From Globodera rostochiensis (Eukaryota > Nematoda > Chromadorea > Rhabditida > Heteroderidae), in assembly GCA_018350325.1 (NCBI GenBank), contig JAEVLN010000007.1:4252200-4316199 (forward strand): a DNA stretch of 64,000 nt. The letters run 5' to 3'. The position numbers and the translations under genes were made by a program. Below are positions 1 through 11,882 of this stretch, piece after piece (the first letter of the stretch is position 1; the number at the start of each line of letters is the position of its first letter). A model generated the notes under the pieces. It saw only the letters and a program-made list of their open reading frames with translations, was not told where the DNA came from and searched no databases.

Positions 1-1577
1 CAAGCTACGGCGAAGTTTAATAAACCGTTATTTACTCCCTTTTAAACTGTATCATATTACAACTTTAAAACGTCAACGGTCGGAATCTAAGCAATGAAAA
101 AATCTTTTGAACTACGTAACTTGGTATTACCAATTTTTGGCTATAAATCAGCGCAAAATGCTGTAATGAAAACGTTCAATACACCATTAGAAAGGAAATA
201 TTATGCTCTACAAAATGACGACAAAAACGCGTTAATCGACACAGGCTAAGCGTAGATATTCTACTTTAAACAGCTATTTCCCATTTTTGATAATTAGACA
301 TACAAAAAATTGGTACAATTCAGTCACAATGAGCTCCAATTTTAAAGTTTTGTACCCATTATGGTTTCAAAGGGCATAAATAAAAATGGAGCCTCAACAT
401 ACAGATTGAAGAATAATTTTTTATTTTTTTTAGAAACTATACTATCTTCAAGTAAATTTGTATTTTAGCCGATGCAGGACTCATAAGAATAATTAAAAGT
501 GCAATTCCAATGCATATACATTGATTTTTTAGAATCTTCAAAGAATAATAGAGGCAAATTGTAAATCAGATAGCTTGGTGTCGCGTCAAGCTACGGCGAA
601 GTTTAATAAACCGTTATTTACTCCCTTTTAAACTGTATCATATTACAACTTTAAAACGTCAACGGTCGGAATCTAAGCAATGAAAAAATCTTTTGAACTA
701 CGTAACTTGGTATTACCAATTTTTGGCTATAAATCAGCGCAAAATGCTGTAATGAAAACGTTCAATACACCATTAGAAAGGAAATATTATGCTCTACAAA
801 ATGACGACAAAAACGCGTTAATCGACACAGGCTAAGCGTAGATATTCTACTTTAAACAGCTGTTTCCCATTTTTGATAATTAGACATATAAAAAATTGGT
901 ACAATTCAGTCACAATGAGCTCCAATTTTAAAGTTTTGTTCCCATTATGGTTTCAAAGGGCATAAATAAAAATGGAGCCTCAACATACAGATTGAAGAAT
1001 AATTTTTTATTTTTTTTAGAAACTATACTATCTTCAAGTAAATTTGTATTTTAGCCGATGCAGGACTCATAAGAATAATTAAAAGTGCAATTCCAATGCA
1101 TATACATTGATTTTTTAGAATCTTCAAAGAATAATAGAGGCAAATTGTAAATCAGATAGCTTGGTGTCGCGCCAAGCTACGGCGAAGTTTAATAAACCGT
1201 TATTTACTCCCTTTTAAACTGTATCATATTACAACTTTAAAACGTCAACGGTCGGAATCTAAGCAATGAAAAAATCTTTTGAACTACGTAACTTGGTATT
1301 ACCAATTTTTGGCTATAAATCAGCGCAAAATGCTGTAATGAAAACGTTCAATACACCATTAGAAAGGAAATATTATGCTCTACAAAATGACGACAAAAAC
1401 GCGTTAATCGACACAGGCTAAGCGTAGATATTCTACTTTAAACAGCTGTTTCCCATTTTTGATAATTAGACATATAAAAAATTGGTACAATTCAGTCACA
1501 ATGAGCTCCAATTTTAAAGTTTTGTTCCCATTATGGTTTCAAAGGGCATAAATAAAAATGGAGCCTCAACATACAGA
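1..1577. repeat. 586-bp tandem repeat, 2.7 units
   Basis: Units begin with CAAGCTACGGCGAAG at 1, 587 and 1173, and the third is cut at 1577 where the satellite array starts. The copies are almost identical, so the amplification is recent. At each unit junction TAGCTTG and CAAGCTA form a 7-bp inverted repeat around a 9-nt loop. The first base of the window coincides with a unit start, so the array probably continues to the left. Confidence 0.95.
94..249 (+). other. 51-codon ORF repeated in each 586-bp unit
   Basis: An ATG at 94 opens a 51-codon frame ending in TAA at 249. The same frame is intact at 680-835 and 1266-1421. The peptide begins MKKSFELRNLVLP and is not recognised. Because the three units are nearly identical, an intact frame is weak evidence for coding. 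It could be an exon fragment of a gene caught in the repeat, or chance. Confidence 0.2.
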
Positions 1578-3376
1578 TTACTAATTATAAGGAAATTCTG
1601 TTTTGAAGCTCCGGGGGATTTCTATAATCTTGGAGATGTGTGGTTCGATTTGTCTGAAAATTTGCACGAAAATAAAGTTCCAGGGGTACTACAGTTCGTG
1701 GGTTTTTTTTCCTAAAATTTTTGTCCGGGAAGGGTCGAACGGTCGAACCGCGCTGAAATCTGCGCCTCTTTTTGTCTACCACCTTGCAGTTGGAGGTGCA
1801 TAAGTGGTTTAAAGCATGCTTTGGGTGGGTTGGGTTTGGAAAAAGAGCACAACTAGACAAAATTTGCGTTCGAATGGTATAACATGTGTCCGGGTAGGTA
1901 TAACTTGTGATAGAGTTATGCTGCGGACAAAATGTCGAAAAATCGGACTTTTTTTTGGGACGTTTGGGAGAAATTCACAAAAACGATGGGGTTTGCTCGG
2001 ATCGGTTCGGGGGTGGTTAATCATAAGTTGGGGTGGTGTTAAGCTACTAAAAATGTTTCTTTACTTGGTCTGTAAAAGTTCGACTTGAGGTCGAAATTGG
2101 GTGTTGAAAATGGAAAAATTTATTTTTTTTTGCGCCAACTTTTCTGGTCAAAATTTTTGGGTTGAGTTTCAGGCTGATTTTGTGGGAGGAGGTGCGCCAG
2201 AGTTTGGGCTTCAAAATGGTATATCACCTGCCCGATTTGTTTCGGGTTGGAGGTCGAAATGGGGGTCTAACAAATTTATGCCTATATTTGGCTGGGGTCA
2301 AAAATGGAAAAGTTCAAATTTGGCCATAGGGGGTAATTGAGAAGTTGTTTAGACTCAGCTCGATGAGCTGAGTCGAACAAAAAAAAGTTTGACCGTTTCT
2401 GATCAAAACTGATCAAGTTACGGTATGATCAATTTTGATCAAAAATATAAAAAATTAAATTTTGAAATTTTAAATTTTTTAAAATAAATTTTATATAATA
2501 AAATTCAGCCTAAAAAGTTGAGTCAAAGAAAAAAAAGCTTTACTTTTTCTGATCAAAACCGATCAAGTTATGGAATTTTCAATTTCAAGCAAAAATTTAA
2601 AAAATTAAATTTTGTAATTTTAAATTTTTTAAAATAAATTTTATATAATAAAATTCAGCTTAAAAAGTTGAGTCAAACAAAAAAAAACTTGACTTTTTCT
2701 GATCAAAACTGATCAAGTTATGGAATTTTCAATTTCAAGCAAAAATTTAAAAAATTAAATTTTAAAATTTTAAATTTTTTTAAATCATTTTTATATAATA
2801 AAATTCACCTTAAAAAACTGAACTAAACAAAAAAAAGTTTGACTTTTTCTGATCAAAACTGATCGAAATATGGAAAGATCAATGATGAAGAGAAATAGTG
2901 TGGAAAAGTGAGAGAAAAAGGTAGAGATACGAGCGTAAGGAGAGAGAGAGAACGTTACTGCTGGTGCAACCCCCCAGTAGTGCACCCCATAGAATAATTG
3001 TTTTTGTGTAATGTTAAAGCGAGAGCAATTATTAAAAACTAAAATAAAAATAAATTGGAGAAAATTAACGTAAATTAATCAAATAAAGTAAAATCAAATT
3101 GAAATAAAGCAAAAATCGCCAAAAAAGGCTTGCGCAGCCCATTAAAAAGGCTTGCCCGCCCAGAAAGGGCTTGCCCAGCCAAGAGCTGAAGGCTCATAAT
3201 TAATCATTTAAATGAAAGCTAAATTGAAATAAAATGAAAAGACAAAAGCGAAGCCGTCCTTAAAAAATAAAAAAATGAAAAAAAGAAAAACCCTAGAAAC
3301 AGTAGCCAAGAGCAAAGCCCCCCTATATTTTTCAATCAATTACCCCACATGCTTTAGCCCCCCCGCAGGCGTCTAG
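1578..3376 (+). repeat. Satellite unit 1 (Helitron-derived unit, first of the array)
   Basis: The unit starts with ACTAATTATAAGG directly after the TT of the interrupted 586-bp repeat and ends GCAGGCGTCTAG. Its parts in order are: a conserved 5' block (about 1580-2340), a perfect hairpin (2352-2374), several subrepeats of about 150 bp rich in TGATCA, a GAGAGAGAGAGAACG block with CACCCCATAGAA (about 2890-2990), a block of GGCTTGCCC motifs (about 3120-3180), and the 3' end from CCCTAGAAACAG to CTAG. Three extra subrepeats make it longer than most. Confidence 0.85.
2352..2374. repeat. Perfect unit hairpin, 10-bp stem and GAT loop
   Basis: GACTCAGCTC, GAT, GAGCTGAGTC form a perfect stem. The equivalent hairpin occurs once per unit, for example near 4150, 5629, 6925, 11160, 14105 and 61712. 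In unit 2 the stem reads CAGCTT/AAGCTG, so both sides changed together. It is followed by GAACAAAAAAAAGTTTG and a run of TGATCA sites. Its role is unknown. Confidence 0.9.
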
Positions 3377-4849
3377 TTACTAATTATAAGGAAATTCTAT
3401 TTTGAAGCTCCGGGGGAAAAGATATACCGGGATTCTCTGTGGTTCAATTTGGCTGAAAATTTGCACGAAAATAAAGTTCCGAGGTTTTGACAAACGTATG
3501 GTTTTTTTTTTCCTCTAACTTGCTCGACAAGGGTCGAAAAGTCTAACCGCGCTGAAATCTGCGCCTCTTTTTGCCTACCATGTTGCAGTTGGAGGGGCAA
3601 AAGTGGTTTAAAGCTGGGTCTGGGAGGGTTGGGTTTGGAGAAAGAGCACAACTAGACAAAATTTGCCTTCGAATGGTATATCATATGTGGGGGTCAGTCT
3701 AACCGGGTTCGACTTCTGCGTGGAACAAAAAGTCGAAAAATGGCACTTTTTTTTGCCTGTTTTGGGAGAAATTCACAAAAACGATGGGGTTTGATCGGAT
3801 CGGGTGGGGGTTAGTTAATTATAAGTTGGGGTGGTGTTGGCCTACAAAAAATGTTTCTTGACCGGGTCTGTAAAGTTCGACTTGGGGTCGAAATTGGGTG
3901 TTGAAAATGGAAAAATTTATTTTTTTTTGCGCCAACTTTTCTGGTGAAAATTTTTTGGTTGACTTTCGGCTTGATTTTGTGGGAGGAGGTGCCCCTATGT
4001 CTGAGCTTCAAAATGATATATCACTTGCCCGGCTTGGTTCGGGTTGAGAGGCGATATGGGGGGTCTAACCAATTTATGCATATATTTGGCTGGGGTCAAA
4101 AAGTGAAAAGTTCGAATTTTAACTTAGGGGGTAATTGAGATGATATTTAGACTCAGCTTGATAAGCTGAGTCTAACAAAAAAAAGTTTGACCAGTTCTGA
4201 TCAAAACTGATCAAGTTACGAGAAGATCAATTTTGAGCAAAAATTTAAAAAATTAAATTTTGAAATTTAAATTTTTTTAAAATAATTTTTATATAATTAA
4301 ATTCTTCTTAAAAAACTGAGTTAAACAAAAAAAAGTTTGACCATTTCTGATCAGAATTGATCGAGATATAGGCAGATCAAGGAGGTAGAGAAATAGTGTG
4401 GAAAAGGGAGAGAAAGTGGTAGAGATACGAGCGTAAGGAGAGAGAGAGAACCTTTCTGCTGGTGTAACCCTCCAGTGGTGCACCCCATAGAACAATTGTT
4501 GTAGTGAAAAGTTAAGCGGAGATGATATTAATTTAATTTAACTAAAAATAAATAAATTGAAAGAAAAAAATAAATTAAAAAAAGGCAATTTTAATTTTAA
4601 AAAATTTCAAATACAAAGGCTTGCCCGTCCTTGGTAAAACCCTTGTAAGGATCAAAAAGGCTTGCCCGATCTCTAGAAAGCCTGGCCAACCCCGAAGAGG
4701 GGGCTTGCCCGGTCCGAGAAGGCTCTTAATTTAATCAAATCAAATAAATTAAAAAAGTATAAAATAAATTTTTTTGAAAAACCCTAGGAACAGCTCAAAA
4801 GCAAAGCCCCCCTATACCCTAATCGGTCCCACCGTCCACAGGCGTCTAG
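3377..4849 (+). repeat. Satellite unit 2
   Basis: This full unit ends CCACAGGCGTCTAG. Its first 280 bp are nearly identical to the unit that starts at 19050, upstream of the Helitron gene. Its hairpin carries a compensatory change relative to unit 1. A GGCTTGCCC block lies at about 4615-4720. Confidence 0.85.
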
Positions 4850-6147
4850 TTACTACTATAAGGAAATTCTCTTTTAGGTCGGCGCGGGGAATCTCTATAA
4901 TCTTGGAGATGTGTGGTTCGATTTGTCTGAAAATTTGCACAAAAATAAAGTTCCGAGGTTTTTACAAAGTTACGTTTTTAAAATTTTCAATTTCGACCTA
5001 CTAAGGGTCGAAAAGTCGAACCGCGCTGAAATCTGCGCCTCTTTTTGCCTACCATGTTGCAGTTGGAGGGGCATAAGTGGTTTAAAGCAGGGTTTGGGAG
5101 GGTTGGGTTTGGAGAAAGAGCACAACTAGACAAAATTTGCGTTCGAATGGTATATGTTAGGTGGGGGTCGGTCTAACCGTGTTCGACTTGTGCGTTCCAC
5201 AAAAAGTCGAAAAATCGGACTTTTTTTTGGCACTTTTGGGAGAAATTCACAAAAACGATGGGGTTTGCTCGGATCGGCTTGGGGTTGGTTAATTATAAGT
5301 TGGGATGGTGTTAAGCTACAAAAAATATCATTTGACCGTGTTTGTAAGAGTTCGACTTGAGGTCGAACTGGGTCGTCAAACTTGGAAAAAAATTTTTTTT
5401 TTTGCGCCAACTTTTATGGTGAAAATTTTTTGGTTGAGCTTGGGGCTGCTTTTGTGGTAGGAGATGCGCTAAGGTGTGGGCTTCAAAACGATACATGATT
5501 TGCCCGGTTTGGTTCGGGTTAGAGGTCGATATGGGGGGTCTAACCAATTTACACATAAATTTGCTTGGGGTCAAAAAATGAAAAGTTCGAATTTTGCCTC
5601 AGGCAGTTAATTTATACATATTTAGACTCAGCTCGATGAGTTGAGTCGAACAAAAAAAAGTCTGACCATTTCTGATCAAAACTGATCAAGTTACGGTATT
5701 TACAATTTTGACCAAAAATTCAAAAAAATAAATTTTGAAATTTTAAATATTTTGAAATAAATTTTATATAATAAAATTCAGCTTAAAAATCTGTGCTAAA
5801 CAAAAAAAAGTTTGACCATTTCTGATCAAAACTGATCGAGATATGATTTAATGCTTTTGAACAATTATAGCGACGAAATAGTGTGTAAAAGGAAGAGAAT
5901 TCGTAGAGACACGAGCGTAAGTAGAGAGAGAACCTTACTGGGGTGTAACCCCCCAGTAGTTTACACCCCATAGCACATTTGTTTTTGTGAAATTTTAAGG
6001 AAGAACAAAAATTAATCATAATTAATTGAAAAATAAATTGAAATTAAAAAAAATGGAAAACACTAGAAACAGCTCAAAAGCGAAGCCCTCCTATATTTTA
6101 ATCAAGATCAATCACCCACATGCTTTAGCCGCCCCGCAGGCGTCTAG
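4850..6147 (+). repeat. Satellite unit 3, short form
   Basis: At 1.3 kb this unit lacks the GGCTTGCCC block: the region after the CACCCCATAGCA block runs straight to CACTAGAAACAG and then GCAGGCGTCTAG. It starts TTACTACTATAAGG. Confidence 0.85.
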
Positions 6148-7780
6148 TTACTACTATAAGGAAATTGTGTTTTAGATCGCCGCGGGAAATCATTGATGTC
6201 GGAGATGTGTGGTTCGATTTGTCTGAAAATTTGCATTGTAGTAAAGTTCCAGGGGTAGCAAAAAAGTATGTTGAAAGAATTTTCGAATTTTGCCTAACAA
6301 GGGTCGAACGGTCTAACCGCCCAAAAAGAAGAGCCCCTTTTTGCCTACCATGTTGCAGTTGGAGGGGCAAAAGTGGTTTAAACCATGCTTTTGGTGTGTT
6401 GGGTTTGGAGAAAGGGCACAACTAGACAAAATTTGCGTTCGAATGGTATAACATGTGTCCGGGTAGGTATAACTTGTGATAGACTTTTGCGTGTCACAAA
6501 AAGTCGAAAAATGGCACTTTTTTTTGACTGTTTTGGGAGAAATTCACAAAAACGATGGGGTTTGCTCGGATCGGTTGGGGGTTGGTTAACTATAAGTTGG
6601 GGTGGTATTAAGCTACAAAAAATGTTTCTAGACCGGGGCTGTAAAAGTTCGACTTGAGGTCGAAATTGGGTGTTGAAAATGAAAAAAATTATTTTTTTCT
6701 GCGCCAACTTTTCTGGTGAAATTTTTTTGGTTAAGCTTGGGGCTGATTTTGTGGGAGGAGGTGCGCCAGAGTTTGGGCTTCAAAATGACGTATCACTTGC
6801 CCGGTTTGGTTCGGGTTGGGGGTCGAAATGGGGGGTCTAACCAATTTATGCATATATTTGGGTGGGGTCAAAAATGGAAAAGTTCGAATTTTGCCTTAGG
6901 GGATAATTGAGATGTTATTTGGACTCAGCTCATCGAGCTGAGTCGAATAAAAAAAAGTTTGACCATTTCTGATCAAAACTGATCAAGTTACGGTATTTTA
7001 AATTTGGATCAAAAATTAAAAAAAAAAATTTTGAAATTTTAAATTTTTTGAAATAATTTTTATATAAATAAATTTAGCACAAAAAATTGAGCTAAACAAA
7101 AAAAAGTTTGTCCAGTTCTGATCAAAACTGAACAAGTTATGGAATTTTCAATTTTAAGCAAAAATAAAAAATTAAATTTTGAAATTTTAAATTTTTTAAT
7201 ATAAATTTTATATAATTAAATTCAGCATAAAAACACTGAGTTAAACAAAAAAAAGTTTGACCATTTCTGATCAAAATTGATCGAGATATGGAAAGATCAA
7301 GGATGAAGAGAAATAGTGTTGAAAAGTGAGAGAAAGTGGTAGAGATACGAGCGTAATGAGAGAGAGAGAACCTTACTGCTGGTGTAACCCCCCAGTAGTG
7401 CACCCCATAGAACAATTGTTGTAGTGAAAAGTTAAGCGGAGATGATATTTTTAATTTAAATAAAATAAATAAATTGAAGAAAAAAATAAATTAAAAAAAA
7501 GGCCAATTTTAATTTTAAAAAATTTCAAATACAAAGGCTTGCCCGTCCTTGGTAAAACCCTTGGTAACGATCAAAAAGGCTTGCCCGATCTCTAAAAAGC
7601 CTGGCCAACCCCGAAGAGGGGGCTTGCCCGGTCCGAGAAGGCTCTTAATTTAATCAAATTAAATAAATTGAAAAAATGCAATTTAAAGTTTTTTAAATAA
7701 AAACCCTAGGAACAGTAGCCACAGGCAAAGCCCCCCCCCCCCCTATATCCTAATCAGTCCCACCGTCCACAGGCGTCTAG
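6148..7780 (+). repeat. Satellite unit 4
   Basis: This unit of 1.63 kb has two complete hairpin/TGATCA subrepeats (about 6920-7260). Its G+C block at 7530-7650 closely matches unit 2. The 3' end has a run of about 13 C before TATATCC and ends ACAGGCGTCTAG. Confidence 0.85.
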
Positions 7781-9077
7781 TTACTAATTATAAGGAAATT
7801 CTGTTTAAAGATCCGGGGGAATTCTATAATCTTGGAGATGTGTGGTTCGATTTGGCTGAAAATTTGCATGATAGTAAAGTTCCAGGGTTTTTACAATTGT
7901 ATGGTTTTTTTTTTCCCCTAACTTGCTCGACAAGGGTAGAAAAGTCGAACCGCGCTGAAATCTGCGCCCCTTTTTGCCTACCATGTTGCAGTTGGAGGGG
8001 CATAAGTGGTTTAAAGCGTGTTTGTAGAGCTTTGGGTTTGGAGAAAGGGCACAACTAGACAAAATTTGCGTTCGAATGGTATATGTTGTGTCCGGGTAGG
8101 TCTAACGGCCTAAGAGTTATTCGAGTGACAAAATGTCGAAAAATCGGACTTTTTTTTGCCTGTTTTGGGAGAAATTCACAAAAACGATGGGGTTTGCTCG
8201 GATCGATGGAGGGTTGGTTAATTATAAGCTGGGATGGTGTTAAGCTACAAAAAATGTCATTTGGTGCGGTCTGTAAAAGTTCGACTCGAGGTCGAAATGG
8301 GGCGTCAAAGTTGAAAAAAATAATTTTTTTTTGCGCCAACTTTTTTGGTGAAAATTTTTGGGTTGAGCTTTGGGCTGATTTTGTGGTAGGGCATGCCCCA
8401 ATGTCTGAGCTTCAAAATGATATATCAAGAGCCCGTTTTGGTTCGGGCTGAAGGTCAAAATGGGGGGTCTAACCAAATTAGCCATTTTTTTGCGTGGGGT
8501 GAAAATGTGAAAAGTTCAAATTTGGCCATAGGGGGTAATTGAAATGTTATTTAGACTCAACTCGATGAGCTGAGTCGAACAAAAAAAAGTTTGACCGTTT
8601 CTGATCAAAACTGATCAAGTTACGGTATGATCAATTTTGATCAAAAATATAAAAAATTAAATTTTGAAATTTTAAATAATTTGAAATAAATTTTATATAA
8701 TAAAATTCAGCTTAAAAATCTGTGCTAAACAAAAAAAAGTTTGACTATTTCTGATCAAAACTGATCGAGATATGATTTAATGCTTTTGAACAATTATAGC
8801 GACGAAATAGTGTGTAAAAAGAAGAAATTGGTAGAGATACGAGCGTAAGTAGAGAGAGAACCTTACTGATGGTGTAACCCCCCAGTAGTTTACACCCCAT
8901 AGCACATTTGTTTTTGTGAAATTTTAAGGAAGAACAAAAAATTAATCATGATTAATTGAAAAATAAATTGAAATAAAAAAAAATGGAAAACACTAGGAAC
9001 AGCTCAAAAGCGAAGCCCCCCTATACTTCAATCAAGATCAATCACCCACATGCTTTAGCCGCCCCGCAGGCGTCTAG
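7781..9077 (+). repeat. Satellite unit 5, short form
   Basis: This unit of 1.30 kb lacks the G+C block. It is almost identical over its whole length to unit 6, differing by scattered substitutions and small indels, so the pair comes from a recent tandem duplication. Confidence 0.88.
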
Positions 9078-10384
9078 TTCTAAATTATAAGGAAATTCTG
9101 TTTTAAAGGTCCGGGGGAATTCTATAATCTTGGAGATGTGTGGTTCGATTTGGCTGAAAATTTGCATGATAGTAAAGTTCCAGGGTTTTTACAATTGTAT
9201 GGTTTTTTTTTTCCTCTAACTTGCTCGGCAAGGGTCGAAAAGTCGAACCGCGCTGAAATCTGCGCCCCTTTTTGCCTACCATGTTGCAGTTGGAGGGGCA
9301 TAAGTGGTTTAAAGCGTGTTTGTAGAGCTTTGGGTTTGGAGAAAGGGCACAACTAGACAAAATTTGCGTTCGAATGGTATATGTTGTGTCCGGGTAGGTC
9401 TAACGGCCTAAGAGTTATTCGAGTGACAAAATGTCGAAAAATCGGACTTTTTTTTGCCTGTTTTGGGAGAAATTCACAAAAACGATGGGGTTTGCTCGGA
9501 TCGATGGAGGGTTGGTTAATTATAAGCTGGGATGGTGTTAAGCTACAAAAAATGTCATTTGGTGCGGTCTGTAAAAGTTCGACTCGAGGTCGAAATGGGG
9601 CGTCAAAGTTGAAAAAAATAATTTTTTTTTGCGCCAACTTTTTTGGTGAAAATTTTTGGGTTGAGCTTTGGGCTGATTTTGTGGTAGGGCATGCCCCAAT
9701 GTCTGAGCTTCAAAATGATATATCAAGAGCCCGTTTTGGTTCGGGCTGAAGGTCAAAATGGGGGGTCTAACCAAATTAGCCATTTTTTTTGCGTGGGGTG
9801 AAAATGTGAAAAGTTCAAATTTGGCCATAGGGGGTAATTGAAATGTTATTTAGACTCAACTCGATGAGCTGAGTCGAACAAAAAAAAGTTTGACCGTTTC
9901 TGATCAAAACTGATCAAGTTACGGTATGATCAATTTTGATCAAAAATATAAAAAATTAAATTTTGAAATTTTGAAATTTTAAATAATTTGAAATAAATTT
10001 TATATAATAAAATTCAGCTTAAAAATCTATGCTAAACAAAAAAAAGTTTGACTATTTCTGATCAAAACTGATCGAGATATGATTTAATGCTTTTGAACAA
10101 TTATAGCGACGAAATAGTGTGTAAAAAGAAGAAATTGGTAGAGATACGAGCGTAAGTAGAGAGAGAACCTTACTGATGGTGTAACCCCCCAATAGTTACA
10201 CCCCATATAACATTTGTTTTTGTGAAATTTTAAGGAAGAACAAAATTAATCATAATTAAATGAAAAATAAATTGAAATGAAATAAAAAAATGAAAAACCC
10301 TAGGAACAGCTCAAAAGCGAAGCCCCCCTATACTTCAATCAAGATCAATCACCCACATGCTTTAGCCGCCCCTGCGGCGTCTAG
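9078..10384 (+). repeat. Satellite unit 6, near copy of unit 5
   Basis: It has the same structure and nearly the same sequence as unit 5, with a small insertion in the A/T stretch near 9970. The 3' end reads GCCGCCCCTGCGGCGTCTAG, where GCCGC and GCGGC can form a small hairpin just before the terminal CTAG. Confidence 0.88.
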
Positions 10385-11882
10385 TTCATATTATAGGGAA
10401 ATTCTCTTTTAGGTGCCGGGGGAAATGAACTACACTTTTTTTTGTGTGGTTCGATTTGGCTGAAAATTTGCACAAAAATAAAGTTCCAGGGTTTTTACAA
10501 AGTTACGTTTTTGAAATTTTCAAATTCGACCTACTAAGGGTCGAACGGTCTAACCGCGCAAAAAGAAGAGCCCCTTTTTGGGTACCACGCTGCAGTTGGA
10601 GGGGCAAAAGTGGTTTAAAGCATGCTTTGCGCGCTTTGGCTTTGGAGAAAGGGCACAACTAGACAAAATTTGCGTTCGAATGGTATATCATTTGTGGGGG
10701 TAGGTCTAAACTGTGATAGACTTATGCTGGCGACAAAAAGTCGAAAAAGTGCACTTTTTTTTGGCTGTTTTGGGAGAAATTCACAAAAACGATGGGGTTT
10801 GCTCGGATCGGGTCGGGGTTGGTTAATTATAAGTTGGGGACATAATTAGCTACAAAAAAAGTTTCTTGGTCGGGTATGCAAGAGTTCGACTTGGGGTCGA
10901 AATCGGTTGTCAAATTTGGAAAAAATTATTTTTTTTTGCGCCAAGTTTTATGCTGAAAATTTTTGGGTTGATTATCAGTCTGATTTTGTGGTAGGAGGTG
11001 CGCCTGGGTTTGGGCTTCAAAATGATATATAATTTGCCCGGATTGGTTCGGGTTGGGGGTCGATATGGGGGGTCTAACCAATTTACGCGCATATTTGCCT
11101 GGAGTCAAAAAATGAAAAGTTCGAATTTTGTTTCAGGCAGTTAATTTATATATATTTAGACTCAGCTCGATGAGCTGAGTCGAACAAAAAAAAGTTTGAT
11201 CAGTTCTGATCAAAACTGATCAAGTTATGGAATTTTTAATTTTAAGCAAAAATTAAAAAATTAAATTTTGTAATTTTAAATTTTTTAAAATAAATTAAAT
11301 AGAATAAAATTCAGCTTAAAAAACTGAGCTAAACAAAAAAAAGTTTGACCATTTCTGATCTAAACTGATTGAGATATGATTTAATGCTTTTGAACAATTA
11401 TAGCGACGAAATAGTGTGCAAAAGGGAGAGAAAGTGGTAGAGATAAGAGCGTAAGGAGAGAGAGAGAACCTTACTGCTGGTGTAACCCCCCCAGTAGTGC
11501 ACCCCATAGAACAGTTGTAGTAGTGAAAAGTTAAGTTGAGAGGAAATTACTGTAAATTAGATAAAAATAAAATAATGAAAGAAAAAGAATAAAATTTAAA
11601 AAATGCAATTTTAATTTAAAAAAATTTCAAACACAAGGGCTTGCCCGTCCTTGGGAAAAACATTGGTCCGCATCAAAAATGGCTTGCCCAGCCTCACAAA
11701 GGCTTGCCCAACCTCAGAGAGGGCTTGCCCGCCCAGAAACGGGTTCATAATTTAAACAAATTAAATAAATAAAAATAAATAAATCACGCTGAATTATTAA
11801 ATAAAATGAAAACCCCTAGGAACAGTAGCCACAGGCAAAGCCCCCCTATAACCAAATGCTTTAGCCGCCCGCAGGCGTCTAG
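10385..11882 (+). repeat. Satellite unit 7, same subtype as the units in the inverted arms
   Basis: The 5' block (about 10385-10850) is nearly identical to the units inside both inverted-repeat arms (about 46,433 down to 45,940 on the minus strand, and 52,433-52,760 on the plus strand). This links the left array to the palindromic region. It has a G+C block at 11635-11745. Confidence 0.85.

Noticed and set aside
7840..8058. Recurrent ORFs of 60-122 codons in every satellite unit (for example the MWFDL...EKEHN family and MTPAKYMHKLVRPP family on the opposite strand)
   Set aside because: They recur on both strands of the same conserved block, overlap one another and change start and length between units. 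Conservation is explained by the DNA repeat, not by coding.
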